Source: Cesiribacter sp. SM1 (GTDB lineage Bacteria; Bacteroidota; Bacteroidia; Cytophagales; Cyclobacteriaceae). Taken from it: a stretch of 64,000 nucleotides of DNA. The notes under the pieces were generated by a model. It had not been told where the DNA came from. It did not search any database and saw only the letters and a list, made by a program, of their open reading frames with translations. Positions 27,997-36,887 of this stretch are shown in pieces. A program made the position numbers and the translations under genes. The number at the start of each line of letters is the position of its first letter. Within the stretch, counting starts at the first letter, position 1. The stretch spans positions 62,001 to 126,000 of the forward strand of contig NZ_JAHXBU010000038.1 of the NCBI RefSeq assembly GCF_020178975.1, written 5' to 3'.

Positions 27997-28135
27997 GCTT
28001 TGTTTACATGAATGGGAATGAAGCGAAATAAACCGCCACTGCCGTTGATGAGGGCATCTTGATAGATAAGCCTTTTGCAGGATGGGGTGGGGCATTGGTA
28101 AGTAATTCATTTATCTTCACTTAACACTTTTTATT

Positions 28136-28513
28136 ATGTCAGCAGAAAATTCAACCTTTTCCGGTGCTGCCAGAAGCAAGCTGTACCGGGAACAACTCCT
28201 CACCACGGAAGATTTAAGGGAGTTCAAAGCAGAGCTGTTAGAGGAGATTGGCAAACTCCTCCTGGAAGTGCGGGGGGAATCTTCGAAAAAATGGCTTAAA
28301 TCTCAGGAAGTCAGAGAGCTGCTGGGAATATCACCCGGCACCCTCCAGAACCTAAGGGTCAATGGAACACTGCCCTTCATGAAGGTGGGGGGTGTTATCT
28401 TTTATGATTTTGATGATATCCGGAAGATGCTGGAAGAAACCAAGTCTCAAAACAAGCTGTCGCTAGACCTCTTCCAGGACCGGCATCTGCACACTAGAGA
28501 AAAAATACCTTAA
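28136..28513 (+). CDS. Helix-turn-helix (excisionase-like) DNA-binding protein
   Basis: 125 aa. An N-terminal helical part (about 20-45) precedes a MerR/Xis-like winged HTH (KKWLKSQEVRELLGISPGTLQNLRVNGTLPFMKVGGVIFYDFDDIRKMLEE, about 55-104). This type accompanies Bacteroidetes integrative elements as recombination-directionality or control factor. It follows the T9SS gene by 139 nt in the same direction and is followed by a terminator, so it may mark the distal end of the integrase-linked cassette. A plain regulator is the alternative. Confidence 0.8.
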   Translation: MSAENSTFSGAARSKLYREQLLTTEDLREFKAELLEEIGKLLLEVRGESSKKWLKSQEVRELLGISPGTLQNLRVNGTLPFMKVGGVIFYDFDDIRKMLEETKSQNKLSLDLFQDRHLHTREKIP

Positions 28514-28618
28514 GCTTTTCACTGAAAACTCGAAGGCAGTACCAGAATAGATCATCAGGTATAGCAATTTGACCAGACCTGTAGCAAAATAAAAGCACAG
28601 GTAGTGATAACCCGCAGG

Positions 28619-28650
28619 AAAGCCTCTCATGCTTGCATGAGGGCTTTTTT
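28619..28650 (+). terminator. Rho-independent terminator
   Basis: The stem aaagcc-t-ctcatgc/gcatgag-ggcttt (one bulged T, loop tt) is followed by six T. It is 105 nt after the HTH gene. Between them, ACCTGT (28577) and ACAGGT (28597) form a further 6-bp inverted repeat. Confidence 0.8.
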
Positions 28651-28726
28651 ATGTTTTGGGGTCCTGGTGATCGGTGTTCTTTTTGTGTACTGCATATACC
28701 TGCTTTGGCAGCAGTCAGCAGGTGGT

Positions 28727-29299
28727 TTATCCCTGCCTTTTCTGATTACCTGCACGTATGCGGCTTAAAGTCACCTGCGAGACACCCAGAAAAGAAGCAA
28801 TATATTTCAACGGGATACGTGTGACTACATCAGGACGAACTGATATAAGCTTATGGTAACGTTCTGTAGCATCCTCATAAAACAGCGATTGATAGATACT
28901 TTCTAGCTTTAGGTATTCTGCCTCCATAAACTTTACTCCCCATAAGGCCCAGCGATGACTTTTATGATAAAGCATCATCAGATTCGTATGGCTTAGGCTG
29001 TAAACAAGGCTTGGCTCAAGAAAGGAAAGTGTTTCTGATGAGGGGCACTGCTGATAAAAGCTTCTTGGGCTGGTGAAAAATGTGTTCTCAAACTCGCACC
29101 AGAGTGTTCGGTCATCCTCAAAGGAGTGACAGCGAACCAGCCCCCTCTTTAAAAAGAAAAGATGTTGACATACTTCACCACTATAGAGCAGAACATCCCT
29201 GGCTTTATATTCTTTCACCTCAATATGATCAGCTACCCTGGCGATATCATCATCTGATAATATAGCGCCGTGTTGTAAAAAACATTCTTCAAAGTCCAT
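28727..29299 (-). CDS. Crp/Fnr-family transcriptional regulator
   Basis: 190 aa. The cyclic-nucleotide-binding-like beta-roll covers about residues 15-115 (VKEYKARDVLLYSGEVCQHLFFLKRGLVRCHSF). The C-terminal part (about 140-188) has a HTH (IPLKYIASFLGVSQVTLSRIRAG), as in the many Bacteroidetes Crp-like regulators. No Fnr-type Cys cluster is visible. It is divergent from the membrane-protein gene at 29495, which is a possible target. Confidence 0.92.
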   Translation of the reverse strand: MDFEECFLQHGAILSDDDIARVADHIEVKEYKARDVLLYSGEVCQHLFFLKRGLVRCHSFEDDRTLWCEFENTFFTSPRSFYQQCPSSETLSFLEPSLVYSLSHTNLMMLYHKSHRWALWGVKFMEAEYLKLESIYQSLFYEDATERYHKLISVRPDVVTRIPLKYIASFLGVSQVTLSRIRAGNQKRQG

Positions 29300-29494
29300 G
29301 ATATATAAGCCTGATAAATTAAGTCAGTTAAGCCAGGGTAAGCGGATGCTGCTGGGGTATAACCTCATTTGCCCTATGGCGTGAAAGATCAGCCATTGCA
29401 ACAGCTTATTCCGGTATTTAGATGATACTACGGGCTATTTGTAGTAAAAACAAGGAGCAAATGATGATTTTAACAAATGTAAAAGGATTGTTTA

Positions 29495-30088
29495 ATGGTG
29501 TTTGTGAAATTTGTGTCAGCGAAATCACACATTAGGATGAAAGCACTACATGATGAGATTAGGATTCCGGAATTTTTACAGGAGTTGCACGGGCAAAAGG
29601 CTACGGTGTTTGATCTGTTACTGACGTACTTAGCGGCCGTCCTTACAACAGCGCTGGTTCTTTATCAAGCACAACCTATAGGACTGGAAGCATGGCAATT
29701 TTATTTACTGGGATTTTTGACCCTCGACCTGGCAGGAGGAGTGGTGGCTAACTTTACTGCGGGCACCACCCGGTATTATCAAAAAAATCCTGGAAAGAGG
29801 TGCTTATTTATTGCCCTACACGTGTTGCAGCCACTGTTACTGTACTTTACATTTTCAGATCCGGTCAATATGCTGCCCCTGCTGCTGATAACGGTTTATA
29901 CAGTAATCGCAATGCTTGTAATCAATCATATCAGGGAGTACGCTAATCAACGCATCATGGGTGCATTTTTACTTGTTCTGGGAGTTACTATTGCTTTTCT
30001 GGAACCCTTCAGTCAACCCCTTATGCTACACCTGGTCTTACTCTACCTGGTAAAGCTGCTGCTGGCCTTTGCGGTAAGGTGGGCGTAG
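29495..30088 (+). CDS. Hypothetical multi-pass membrane protein
   Basis: 197 aa with about five predicted membrane helices (around 40-60, 68-88, 105-122, 128-145, 153-190). Between helices 2 and 3 a polar loop reads ANFTAGTTRYYQKNPGKR. I do not recognise the family. The start is uncertain: ATG 29495, or ATG 29537, which removes 14 residues of weak character. The gene is divergent from the Crp/Fnr regulator. Confidence 0.65.
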   Translation: MVFVKFVSAKSHIRMKALHDEIRIPEFLQELHGQKATVFDLLLTYLAAVLTTALVLYQAQPIGLEAWQFYLLGFLTLDLAGGVVANFTAGTTRYYQKNPGKRCLFIALHVLQPLLLYFTFSDPVNMLPLLLITVYTVIAMLVINHIREYANQRIMGAFLLVLGVTIAFLEPFSQPLMLHLVLLYLVKLLLAFAVRWA

Positions 30089-30186
30089 GATAATATTGTT
30101 TATGGAAATCTCCCATTTAAACAAATTAGCTCAATAGGATTCCTGTAGTCTTGTTTTTATGTTGACATTCAAATAAATCCATAACG

Positions 30187-30633
30187 ATGATAAGTAAATA
30201 TCCGGAGCCTACCGTGAGTGCTATCATATTTAACCCGCTCAACCAGGTCCTTCTCTGTAAATCTGCCAAGTGGAACAATCAGTATGTCATACCCGGCGGC
30301 CATATTGAACAGGGGGAAACCATGGAAGATGCCCTGCGAAGAGAAGTGCTGGAAGAAACAGGCCTGAAAATACATAGCATTGAGCTAATTGGCTTGCAGG
30401 AATGCATATACAGCGATACTTTTCAGGAAAAGAGGCATTTCATTTTTATCGATTACAGCTGCAGGACTGATGGCTTCGAGGTGGTGCTGAATGATGAAGC
30501 AGATGAATGGATATGGGTGGGTTTGGATAAAGTCACAGACTATGATCTGGGAGGCTATACACGGCAGTTCTTCACTGCCCTGAAGGATAAAAAGTCTGTA
30601 TATCTTAAGCAGGTGTTTTATAACTATGCCTGA
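30187..30633 (+). CDS. Nudix hydrolase
   Basis: 148 aa. The Nudix box GGHIEQGETMEDALRREVLEETGL (about residues 37-60) is complete, with the metal-binding REVLEET residues intact. The N-terminus (PTVSAIIFNPLNQVLLCKSAKWNNQYVIPGG) and C-terminus fit a small single-domain pyrophosphohydrolase of nucleoside-diphosphate-linked substrates; the substrate cannot be told. It stands alone, 140 nt before the AraC gene. Confidence 0.92.
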   Translation: MISKYPEPTVSAIIFNPLNQVLLCKSAKWNNQYVIPGGHIEQGETMEDALRREVLEETGLKIHSIELIGLQECIYSDTFQEKRHFIFIDYSCRTDGFEVVLNDEADEWIWVGLDKVTDYDLGGYTRQFFTALKDKKSVYLKQVFYNYA

Positions 30634-30772
30634 AGATTTGCAGCAAAACCTGAAAATTGACTTTCAGGAGGAACGGCCGGCATACTGTCCCTTTCTCTGA
30701 TCTTTGTATATTGTGTTAACCTTGTTCTCTCTAAAAGGCACTCTCAACAGTTTAGCTGTAGCACATATACCT

Positions 30773-31642
30773 ATGCAAATCTGGAATCTGCCCCTTATTT
30801 TTAAAGGATCTGAAAATTACCTTAGTGCAGGAGCTGGAATTGATATTTGCTTGTACAGGGCCAGGCAGGAAACTGTAAAAGCAAATGTTCAGTTTACGGC
30901 AAATGCAGTGATCATCCTGCTGGATGGCTATAAAGAAGTGATGAGCGCTTCCCACAAGATCGCCATCAAAGCGGGTGAGGGGTTCTTTCTTAAAAAAGGG
31001 AACTACATCATGACAGAGAAACCTGCTGTTTCCAGTCATTATGAAAGCATTATGGTATTCTTTGACGATGCCATTGCCGGAAGGATTGCTGCTGGTATGC
31101 ACTGGCAGCTACACAAGAGCGATAGCCCTTTAACGGAACTTATCAGGATTCCTTTAGCTGCAAATTGCCTCTCTTTTGCACAATCGCTCAAGTCTTATTT
31201 TAACCTGCAGAGTGCTGTCAATGGGCTTGCCCCACTTCTTGAAATCAAGCTCCAGGAGTTGTTCTGGCTACTGGCACATGCTGATACCGGGAGTCAATTC
31301 CTTTCATTTTTGAAGCAGCTGCAGAACAGGGAAAGCTATTCTATTGAACGGTTGATGGAACAGCATTACAGAGCATCCATTTCATTGGAGCAGCTGGCTT
31401 TTTTAGGAGGGTACAGCCTTTCAACTTTTAAAAGAAGAGTAGAAGACCACTACCATACTTCTCCCCGTAAATGGATTCAGGAGAGGCGTCTGCAGGAGGC
31501 ATTTTTCCTCCTGAAATCTACTGATATGAATGTTTCTGAAGTAAGTATGGAAGTTGGCTTTGAAAACGTATCACATTTTGTGAAAGTATTCAAGGAAAAA
31601 TGGGGCATCACCCCAGGGCAGGCAAAAACAGTGCTTGTTTAA
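30773..31642 (+). CDS. AraC-family transcriptional regulator
   Basis: 289 aa from ATG 30773; a TTG at 30704 in frame would add 23 residues with poor character. The N-terminal part is a cupin-like sensing domain (VKANVQFTANAVIILLDGYKEVMSA...GEGFFLKKGNYIMTEK). The C-terminal 100 residues hold two HTH motifs (SLEQLAFLGGYSLSTFKRRVEDHYHTSPRKWIQERRL; MNVSEVSMEVGFENVSHFVKVFKEKWGITPGQAK). It is likely the controller of nearby genes such as the DinB, cupin and SDR genes, though that is inferred from position only. Confidence 0.93.
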   Translation: MQIWNLPLIFKGSENYLSAGAGIDICLYRARQETVKANVQFTANAVIILLDGYKEVMSASHKIAIKAGEGFFLKKGNYIMTEKPAVSSHYESIMVFFDDAIAGRIAAGMHWQLHKSDSPLTELIRIPLAANCLSFAQSLKSYFNLQSAVNGLAPLLEIKLQELFWLLAHADTGSQFLSFLKQLQNRESYSIERLMEQHYRASISLEQLAFLGGYSLSTFKRRVEDHYHTSPRKWIQERRLQEAFFLLKSTDMNVSEVSMEVGFENVSHFVKVFKEKWGITPGQAKTVLV

Positions 31643-31705
31643 TTGCTGAACTGCACACCACATTTGTTGAACCTGAAGCGGTAACTTATCCTTCATCTCC
31701 GGCGC

Positions 31706-31746
31706 TACCTTTGTGTTGCCTTATTTGCAACACAAATAAGGCAACA
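31706..31746 (+). promoter_or_regulatory. -7 box followed by a 14-bp palindrome (operator or 5' hairpin)
   Basis: TACCTTTG (31706-31713) matches TAnnTTTG. Directly after it, 31714-31727 and 31733-31746 form a perfect 14-bp inverted repeat (TGTTGCCTTATTTG and its complement) with loop caaca. The repeat covers the expected transcription start and precedes the DinB-like gene at 31777. It could be an operator for a dimeric regulator or an mRNA 5' stem-loop. Confidence 0.5.
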
Positions 31747-31776
31747 TTGAAAAGATACTCACACTCTATATATAAT

Positions 31777-32253
31777 ATGGAATCCCTTTTCAAAGATTGG
31801 TTTGCGTACAACCACGAAGCCAATCAAAGAACAATTGAGGTATTGCTCAAAGAGGAGCAGGTTCCCGATAAGGCAATGGAGATCTTTAACCATGTGCTGA
31901 ACGCACACCAAATATGGCTTAATCGTATATATGGAACAAACCTGCTTCAGGTGTCGCCCTGGCAAAGCACAGATAAAGCTTATTTTTCGGAGTATAATGA
32001 CCTGAACTACAGAAATACGCTCCTCTTACTGCAGGCTTCAGGATTTGGTATGCACCTGGGCAAGCCTGTCAACTATCAGAATACAAAAGGAGAGCTTTTT
32101 ACTAACAACATTCAAGAAATTTACTTCCATATCCTGACCCATTCTGCCTATCACAGGGGGCAGATAGCCTTCCTGCTAAGGCAGGCTGGTGCAATACCTC
32201 CACTAACAGATTTCATCTTCTATAAGCGGGATCTGCCCCTGAAGAGCTTTTGA
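31777..32253 (+). CDS. DinB-superfamily protein
   Basis: 158 aa four-helix-bundle protein. The metal-ligand His pattern of DinB/YfiT folds is visible: IFNHVLNAHQIW (about 31-42) and ILTHSAYHRGQIAFLLRQAG (about 122-141). Some members are metal-dependent thiol transferases; this one's substrate is unknown. ATG 31777 is chosen because upstream in-frame sequence overlaps the AraC gene and a palindrome and has no family similarity. Confidence 0.85.
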   Translation: MESLFKDWFAYNHEANQRTIEVLLKEEQVPDKAMEIFNHVLNAHQIWLNRIYGTNLLQVSPWQSTDKAYFSEYNDLNYRNTLLLLQASGFGMHLGKPVNYQNTKGELFTNNIQEIYFHILTHSAYHRGQIAFLLRQAGAIPPLTDFIFYKRDLPLKSF

Positions 32254-32401
32254 AGGAGAAGGTTAAAATGGAAACAGGTTATTTGAAAGAGGCAGCAGGA
32301 TTTAATATATAGCCTGAAGACAGTTGCAAATGTAGCGACACCTGTTCAGTAGCGATAGTAAAAATATACACGATTAAATCATTCAGATAATCTAAAACCT
32401 T

Positions 32402-32749
32402 ATGCAGAATAAAGTAGCACTTGCACAGGCACTAGAGGCACTGCAGGCATCGGGGGATGCATTTAAGACTATGCTTGAGCATGGGACCCTTTCTGTAGAA
32501 CTGTACAAGCCCGATGCCATCGACAGCCAAACACCCCATGACAGGGATGAGGTGTACATCATTGCTACAGGTGGAGGAAAGTTTATCCTGGAAGATAGCA
32601 TAACAGCGTTCAGTCCGGGAGATTTTCTATTTGTACCGGCGGGTGCGCATCATAGATTTATAGATTTTACTCCGGATTTTAGCACCTGGGTAATGTTTTA
32701 CGGGCCTAGGGGAGGTGAGCGGAGCAATCTGACCAACTATATTTTTTGA
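32402..32749 (+). CDS. Cupin-domain protein
   Basis: 115 aa single-domain cupin. Motif 1 region is HDRDEVYIIATGGGKFILED (about 42-61) and motif 2 GDFLFVPAGAHHRFIDF (about 72-88), with candidate metal ligands His, Glu and His. It could be an enzyme or a small-molecule sensor. It lies between the DinB-like and SDR genes in the same direction. Confidence 0.85.
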   Translation: MQNKVALAQALEALQASGDAFKTMLEHGTLSVELYKPDAIDSQTPHDRDEVYIIATGGGKFILEDSITAFSPGDFLFVPAGAHHRFIDFTPDFSTWVMFYGPRGGERSNLTNYIF

Positions 32750-32807
32750 AGCAGACCAGGGCAATAGTACCGAAATAATTATCTCCATTACAAGCTTGTA
32801 CTGATCC

Positions 32808-33557
32808 ATGAAGCACAAGACAATCCTTATTACGGGAGGGAGCCGTGGCATTGGTGCTGCTACGGCCATGGTGGCAGCTAACAGGGGCTACCAGGTTTTT
32901 ATCAATTACCTGAAAAATGAAGAGGCAGCAATGCGTGTTGTGGAGCATATTAAGCTGAATGGTGGCAGGGCGGAGACTTTTCAGGCAGACGTATCTTCGG
33001 AAACAGAGGTGATGAGGCTGTTTGCAACCCTTGATTCCAGATGGGGCAATCTCAGCGCGCTGGTGAACAATGCAGGCATCCTGGAACCACAAAGGCGGGT
33101 AGAAGAGATGGAGGCTGACCGCCTGCACCGGATTTTCCAGGCTAATGTTGTCAGCTGCTTTCTTTGTGCCAGGGAAGCTGTTTTAAGAATGTCCACAAAA
33201 AGAGGAGGTGTGGGCGGTGCAATTGTAAACGTATCATCCTTGGCAGCACGCACGGGTGCCCCGGGTGAGTATGTAGATTATGCCGCTTCTAAAGGCGCTG
33301 TCGACACCCTGACCCTGGGGTTGTCCAAGGAAGTTGCTGATGAAGGTATTCGTGTCAATGGGGTGCGGCCTGCCTTTATTTACACAGATATTCATGCCAG
33401 TGGGGGTGAAGCAGGGAGAGTTGACAGGATTAAAGATAGTGTGCCGATGAAAAGGGGTGGGCAACCGGAAGAAGTGGCACAGGCTATTTTGTGGTTGCTA
33501 TCAGACGAAGCTTCTTATTCCACCGGTACCTTTATCGATATCACAGGAGGAAAATGA
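32808..33557 (+). CDS. SDR-family NAD(P)-dependent oxidoreductase
   Basis: 249 aa classical short-chain dehydrogenase. The cofactor motif is TGGSRGIGAAT (about 9-19), then NNAGIL, the catalytic Ser in VSSLAA and the YAASKGAVD (YxxxK) motif near residue 155. The C-terminus SYSTGTFIDITGGK is usual. Glucose/ribitol-type reductases look similar; the substrate cannot be assigned. The next gene starts 35 nt on. Confidence 0.93.
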   Translation: MKHKTILITGGSRGIGAATAMVAANRGYQVFINYLKNEEAAMRVVEHIKLNGGRAETFQADVSSETEVMRLFATLDSRWGNLSALVNNAGILEPQRRVEEMEADRLHRIFQANVVSCFLCAREAVLRMSTKRGGVGGAIVNVSSLAARTGAPGEYVDYAASKGAVDTLTLGLSKEVADEGIRVNGVRPAFIYTDIHASGGEAGRVDRIKDSVPMKRGGQPEEVAQAILWLLSDEASYSTGTFIDITGGK

Positions 33558-33591
33558 GACCTTACCAGTCTTAGATATTATACAAAACAGC

Positions 33592-34116
33592 ATGAAACAG
33601 ATCAGGTGGTTTGACAGAAGCTTTCAATTTGGTGCTACCCAAAACATATTTCCTGCTGTCCTGGAGCGACTTGCAGGCACTCCTGTGCGTCTTGAGGAAA
33701 AATGCATGTTGATACCTCACGAGCTACTTGCTAAAGGGCTGGAGGGTAAATGGTCGATCAAGGAAAATGTTGGTCATTTAATTGATCTTGAACCACTCTG
33801 GCAGGGCCGGCTCCATGATATCCTCAATGGAAGAGAGGAGTTAAGGCCTGCTGATTTACAAAACACGCTAACAACCCAGGCCAATCATAATGCAGTTCTG
33901 CTGGAAGATCTGCTAAGCAGCTTCAGACAGGTAAGAAAGCAGACGCTTCAGCTGCTGGAACCGCTTAAGGAGGAAGATGTATTTAAGGCTGCCCTGCATC
34001 CAAGGCTCAAAATACCGATGAGGACCATGGACCTATTCCTGTTCGTAGCTGAACACGACGACCATCATCTGGCCAGGATTACAGAACTGGCGAAAGTGAT
34101 TGACAAGCAGATATGA
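33592..34116 (+). CDS. DinB-family protein
   Basis: 174 aa. ATG 33592 is chosen because the upstream in-frame part overlaps the SDR gene. It has the DinB-type bundle with WSIKENVGHLIDLEPLWQGR (about 54-73) and a C-terminal FLFVAEHDDHHLARI (about 149-163), giving three candidate metal-binding His. It is a second, only distantly related DinB-like protein within 2 kb of the first. Function is unknown. Confidence 0.85.
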   Translation: MKQIRWFDRSFQFGATQNIFPAVLERLAGTPVRLEEKCMLIPHELLAKGLEGKWSIKENVGHLIDLEPLWQGRLHDILNGREELRPADLQNTLTTQANHNAVLLEDLLSSFRQVRKQTLQLLEPLKEEDVFKAALHPRLKIPMRTMDLFLFVAEHDDHHLARITELAKVIDKQI

Positions 34117-34175
34117 ATGTCTGATACTGCCGGCCTACACCATCCCGAAAAGTGTGTAAATGAATTTTGGGCTAG

Positions 34176-34516
34176 CTAGAGTTTTAGACGATTTTCAAAC
34201 ATAATCATAAATTGGTTCAGGATCACACCTCAATTCTGGATGGGGATAGTCCATTTCTTGGTTGCTTTCTGCACAGCCAGGAAAACGGATTTCATCACGG
34301 CCTCATCAGTGGGATATGAAAGCTTATTTTTGGCGGCCGCCGCTGCGGTAAACTTGTGGATTTTCCCTTTGAGGTTTTCGATGATGTTAGTACCGGGCCG
34401 CCGGGTGGTGTAGATGATCTTACGGATCTCCAGGGGAAAATCCAGAAAAGCAGTCGCCGTGGCACGGAAAGCTCCTCCCAATTGTCCCGCCAGCTCTTGA
34501 TAATGAAGCTGTGCAC
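34176..34516 (-). pseudogene. IS256-family transposase, C-terminal remnant
   Basis: Only the last third remains. One frame gives IIKSWRDNWEELS, a second (after a frameshift) FLDFPLEIRKIIYTT, NIIENLKGKIHKFT and KNKLSYPTDEAVMKSVFLAVQKATKKWTIPIQN. A TGA then replaces the expected TGG (QNWG), after which the same frame continues GVILNQFMIMFENRLKL to a stop at 34176. Relative to my memory of related elements there are two apparent 5-codon insertions (RRPGT and AAAAA). Outside the end lies TGTGTAAATGAA (34153-34164), matching the terminal repeat seen at 49995-50006. Confidence 0.8.
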
Positions 34517-34558
34517 GCATCCCGTTACCCCCCAAAGTGTTATTCAGTAAAGCATATA

Positions 34559-35050
34559 TTATTTGATTGCTCCGGGCTGCTGCTGGCAATCTGTTGCCTG
34601 AAAACGGATGGTGAAACCAGCGGAATCAGCTAAAGAGGCTTTTCCTGTCACAGTATCATGCTGGTAGGGCTTTTGCAGCAGTTGGTAATCCGATATCATA
34701 AATTGCACAGGCAGGGTGTCTATTTTCCCTTCCTGCATATAGATCCAGCTGGCGCTGATGATGTTGTCATTTAATGTTCCCTGCAGCTTTCCCTTTCTTT
34801 TGTCTTTTTCATGTGGCAGGTTGTGAAACGAGCCAGTGATATTGTTGCCCTCAATATTCATTTGGATAAATGCAGTATCCTGGTTTTGCTGACCTTCTAC
34901 TTTCAGGAAGCACAACATTCCGGTGTTCACCTGTGGCGGCGTCGAAGCGCTGTCCCTGGCAGTATTAGCCTGGCTGTAGGTTTCTTCATTAGTAGTGGAA
35001 CAGCTGAAAAAACTACAAAGCATAGCTGAAGCGATAAGCATACGTCTCAT
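34559..35050 (-). CDS. Hypothetical lipoprotein
   Basis: 163 aa. Signal peptide with a lipobox-like end (MLCSFFSC, Cys 17). The mature part is beta-rich (GMLCFLKVEGQQNQDTAFIQMNIEGNNITGSFHNLPHEKDKRKGKLQGTL split by turns) and resembles small Bacteroidetes lipoproteins that measure or bind ligands. I do not recognise a named family. It follows the next-upstream lipoprotein gene by 10 nt, so the two form an operon. Its 3' end borders the IS256 remnant. Confidence 0.65.
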   Translation of the reverse strand: MRRMLIASAMLCSFFSCSTTNEETYSQANTARDSASTPPQVNTGMLCFLKVEGQQNQDTAFIQMNIEGNNITGSFHNLPHEKDKRKGKLQGTLNDNIISASWIYMQEGKIDTLPVQFMISDYQLLQKPYQHDTVTGKASLADSAGFTIRFQATDCQQQPGAIK

Positions 35051-35060
35051 CGGAGAGGGG

Positions 35061-35375
35061 CTAAGGGTTTTTTATTTCCATCACTCTGATGCTGATCAAG
35101 TCTCCTATCCGTGTGCTATCACCAACAACGGTTACCTGCTCACCCTGTTGCAGTTGCCGGTATTGGTTGCTGTTCGCCATGTTTATACGGCTGATCACTG
35201 CATTGACTTGCTGACCATTACCAGTATTAAGTGTGGCCGTATAGCCATCTTTGCCCATTTCTATAACAGTAATGGTTCCTGTGGCTGTGTAACTTCCCGT
35301 ATCAGAGCATGCCCAAAGGGTGGTGCTAATTACCATGATAAATAGGCGGAAAAGCGACTTTGCTATAAAATGCAT
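35061..35375 (-). CDS. Small hypothetical lipoprotein
   Basis: 104 aa. The signal peptide ends TTLWACSD with a lipobox (LWAC). The mature 80 residues are predicted beta strands (TATGTITVIEMGKDGYTATLNTG, VISRINMANSN, QQGEQVTVVGDSTRIGDLISIRVMEI), reminiscent of a small OB fold. Function is unknown. It is first in a two-gene lipoprotein operon. Confidence 0.65.
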   Translation of the reverse strand: MHFIAKSLFRLFIMVISTTLWACSDTGSYTATGTITVIEMGKDGYTATLNTGNGQQVNAVISRINMANSNQYRQLQQGEQVTVVGDSTRIGDLISIRVMEIKNP

Positions 35376-36213
35376 GTAAGGGTAGGGAAGGGATAAGGTT
35401 AATCCGAAGTGATTGTACCAACATCAAAATTTTTGAGAAGTCTCAAAGTGGCAGGGGTAATTCACTGTTGGGCTGTAGCAATGGTGCTGTTGACAACTCA
35501 ATTTAGACATTCTTCAAGTAAATCCAATTACGTACCTATGAAATTTGTCTGCCATAGTTCCGCCTGCTAGCCGCTTTTTGCATTTATCTTGCCATCTACT
35601 ATTCACAAAGGGTAAAATTGGAGCGTACCATTAATCTTAGTGCCTGATTACCTTGATTTTATCAAAAGAGGAATCTTGTATTTCCACAAAGATACAACCA
35701 GGTTGCAGTTTTGTCTTGTACATAAGGGAGGGTAAAATAGTACGGTTGAAGGCTAAAATCGTACAAACTATTCGTTCTGCTTGTTTAACTGGGCTAAATC
35801 CCTCTTCTTCATTTTATAGATATAAAAACATTTTTAGACCTTTTCAGAATGTATACATTTTATTGGGTGAAGCTATGGGGTTCCATGTAACGGTAGTTTA
35901 GTATTTATACAGTGATTGGTTTAATTGTAAAGCCTGACAGGTAGTGGCAGGGTAGCCAGTAAGGGCGTGCCCGGCAAACTAACTGTCATGGGTTTCTCAA
36001 GCAGCCTGTGCATATGTAGTGGTTGTGTTATAACAATTGCTGCGCCAATTAGGAAATGGTTGCTGCTAAAAAATTATAATTACTGCAACAGCCATTGCTT
36101 ATCGTGATGAAACTGCTGCTTAACCACAGAAAGTAAAGTCTGTCTTGCTGAAGAATTCAGCAGCTTATTAGTATTTTGGAATTGAATCTACTGGTGCACT
36201 ACAATCAACTGGT
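35376..36213. other. Long intergenic region, no recognisable gene
   Basis: 838 nt, AT-rich, between the lipoprotein operon and the broken propeller regulator. An 82-codon plus-strand open frame at 35653-35901 lacks a signal, family motif or convincing start and is not called. No tRNA, terminator or repeat was recognised. It may be upstream control region of the lost regulator plus degraded DNA. Confidence 0.4.
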
Positions 36214-36887
36214 ATGTCTGCTACTTATATATCAAGTATATCAAGAAATTCATTGTTGCTGAGGGAAGGCTTACTTTTTCTCTGTGTACTTTGCTTTTTT
36301 TTCTCTCATTATCGGCATCAGGGCAAAAGAACAACTTTGTTTTCAGGCATCTATCAGTTTCTGATGGTTTATCCCAGAGTTCTGTGATTACGATTGCTCA
36401 GGATCAGATGGGCTTCGTGTGGTTTGGTACCCGGGATGGTCTAAACAGGTATGATGGTCACAACTTCAGCGTATATAAGCATGATAATGCAGATAGCAAC
36501 AGCATTAGCAGCAATGATATCATTGAGATTGTAGCCGGTGCGGGTGGAGATTTGTGGATAGGGACCTTCCGTGGTCTGAACCGCTATGACTATTCGCGAA
36601 ATAAATTCATCAGCTTTTTAAACGATGCCAAGGACAGCACCTCTCTTTCTGATAATGCCGTGTGGTCAGTCTGCTCAACAAAAAGTGGTACTGTGTGGGT
36701 AGGAACTGCCAGTGGACTTAATCGCTATGATCAGAAAAGAATAGTTTTGAGTGGTTTTATCATGATCCGGCAGACGAAAACAGTATTTCTGATAATCATA
36801 TACTGGATATTTTAGAAGACAGGGCTGGGAATATCTGGCTTGCAACTGCCAGAGGGCTTAACAAAGCGACTGTGGATGCAAAGTCAC
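36214..36887 (+). pseudogene. Broken two-component-propeller hybrid regulator (N-terminal fragment)
   Basis: The fragment begins with MSATYISSISRN and a hydrophobic signal segment, passes a frameshift in a run of T near 36293-36300, then shows Reg_prop propeller repeats: HLSVSDGLSQSSVITIAQDQMGFVWFGTRDGLNRYDG, DLWIGTFRGLNRYD, TVWVGTASGLNRYD. A second frameshift near 36740 moves to the frame FEWFYHDPADENSISDNHI, which continues with NIWLATARGLNKA. The gene is cut at about 36888 by IS3-family DNA. Intact relatives are about 1300-1400 aa, with Y_Y_Y, histidine kinase, receiver and AraC domains, all missing here. Confidence 0.85.

Noticed and set aside
34316-34350. NotI-like GC-rich 15-nt insertion as an engineered pentapeptide tag
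   Set aside because: It lacks the expected flanking target duplication of such tags and lies in an otherwise naturally decayed transposase.
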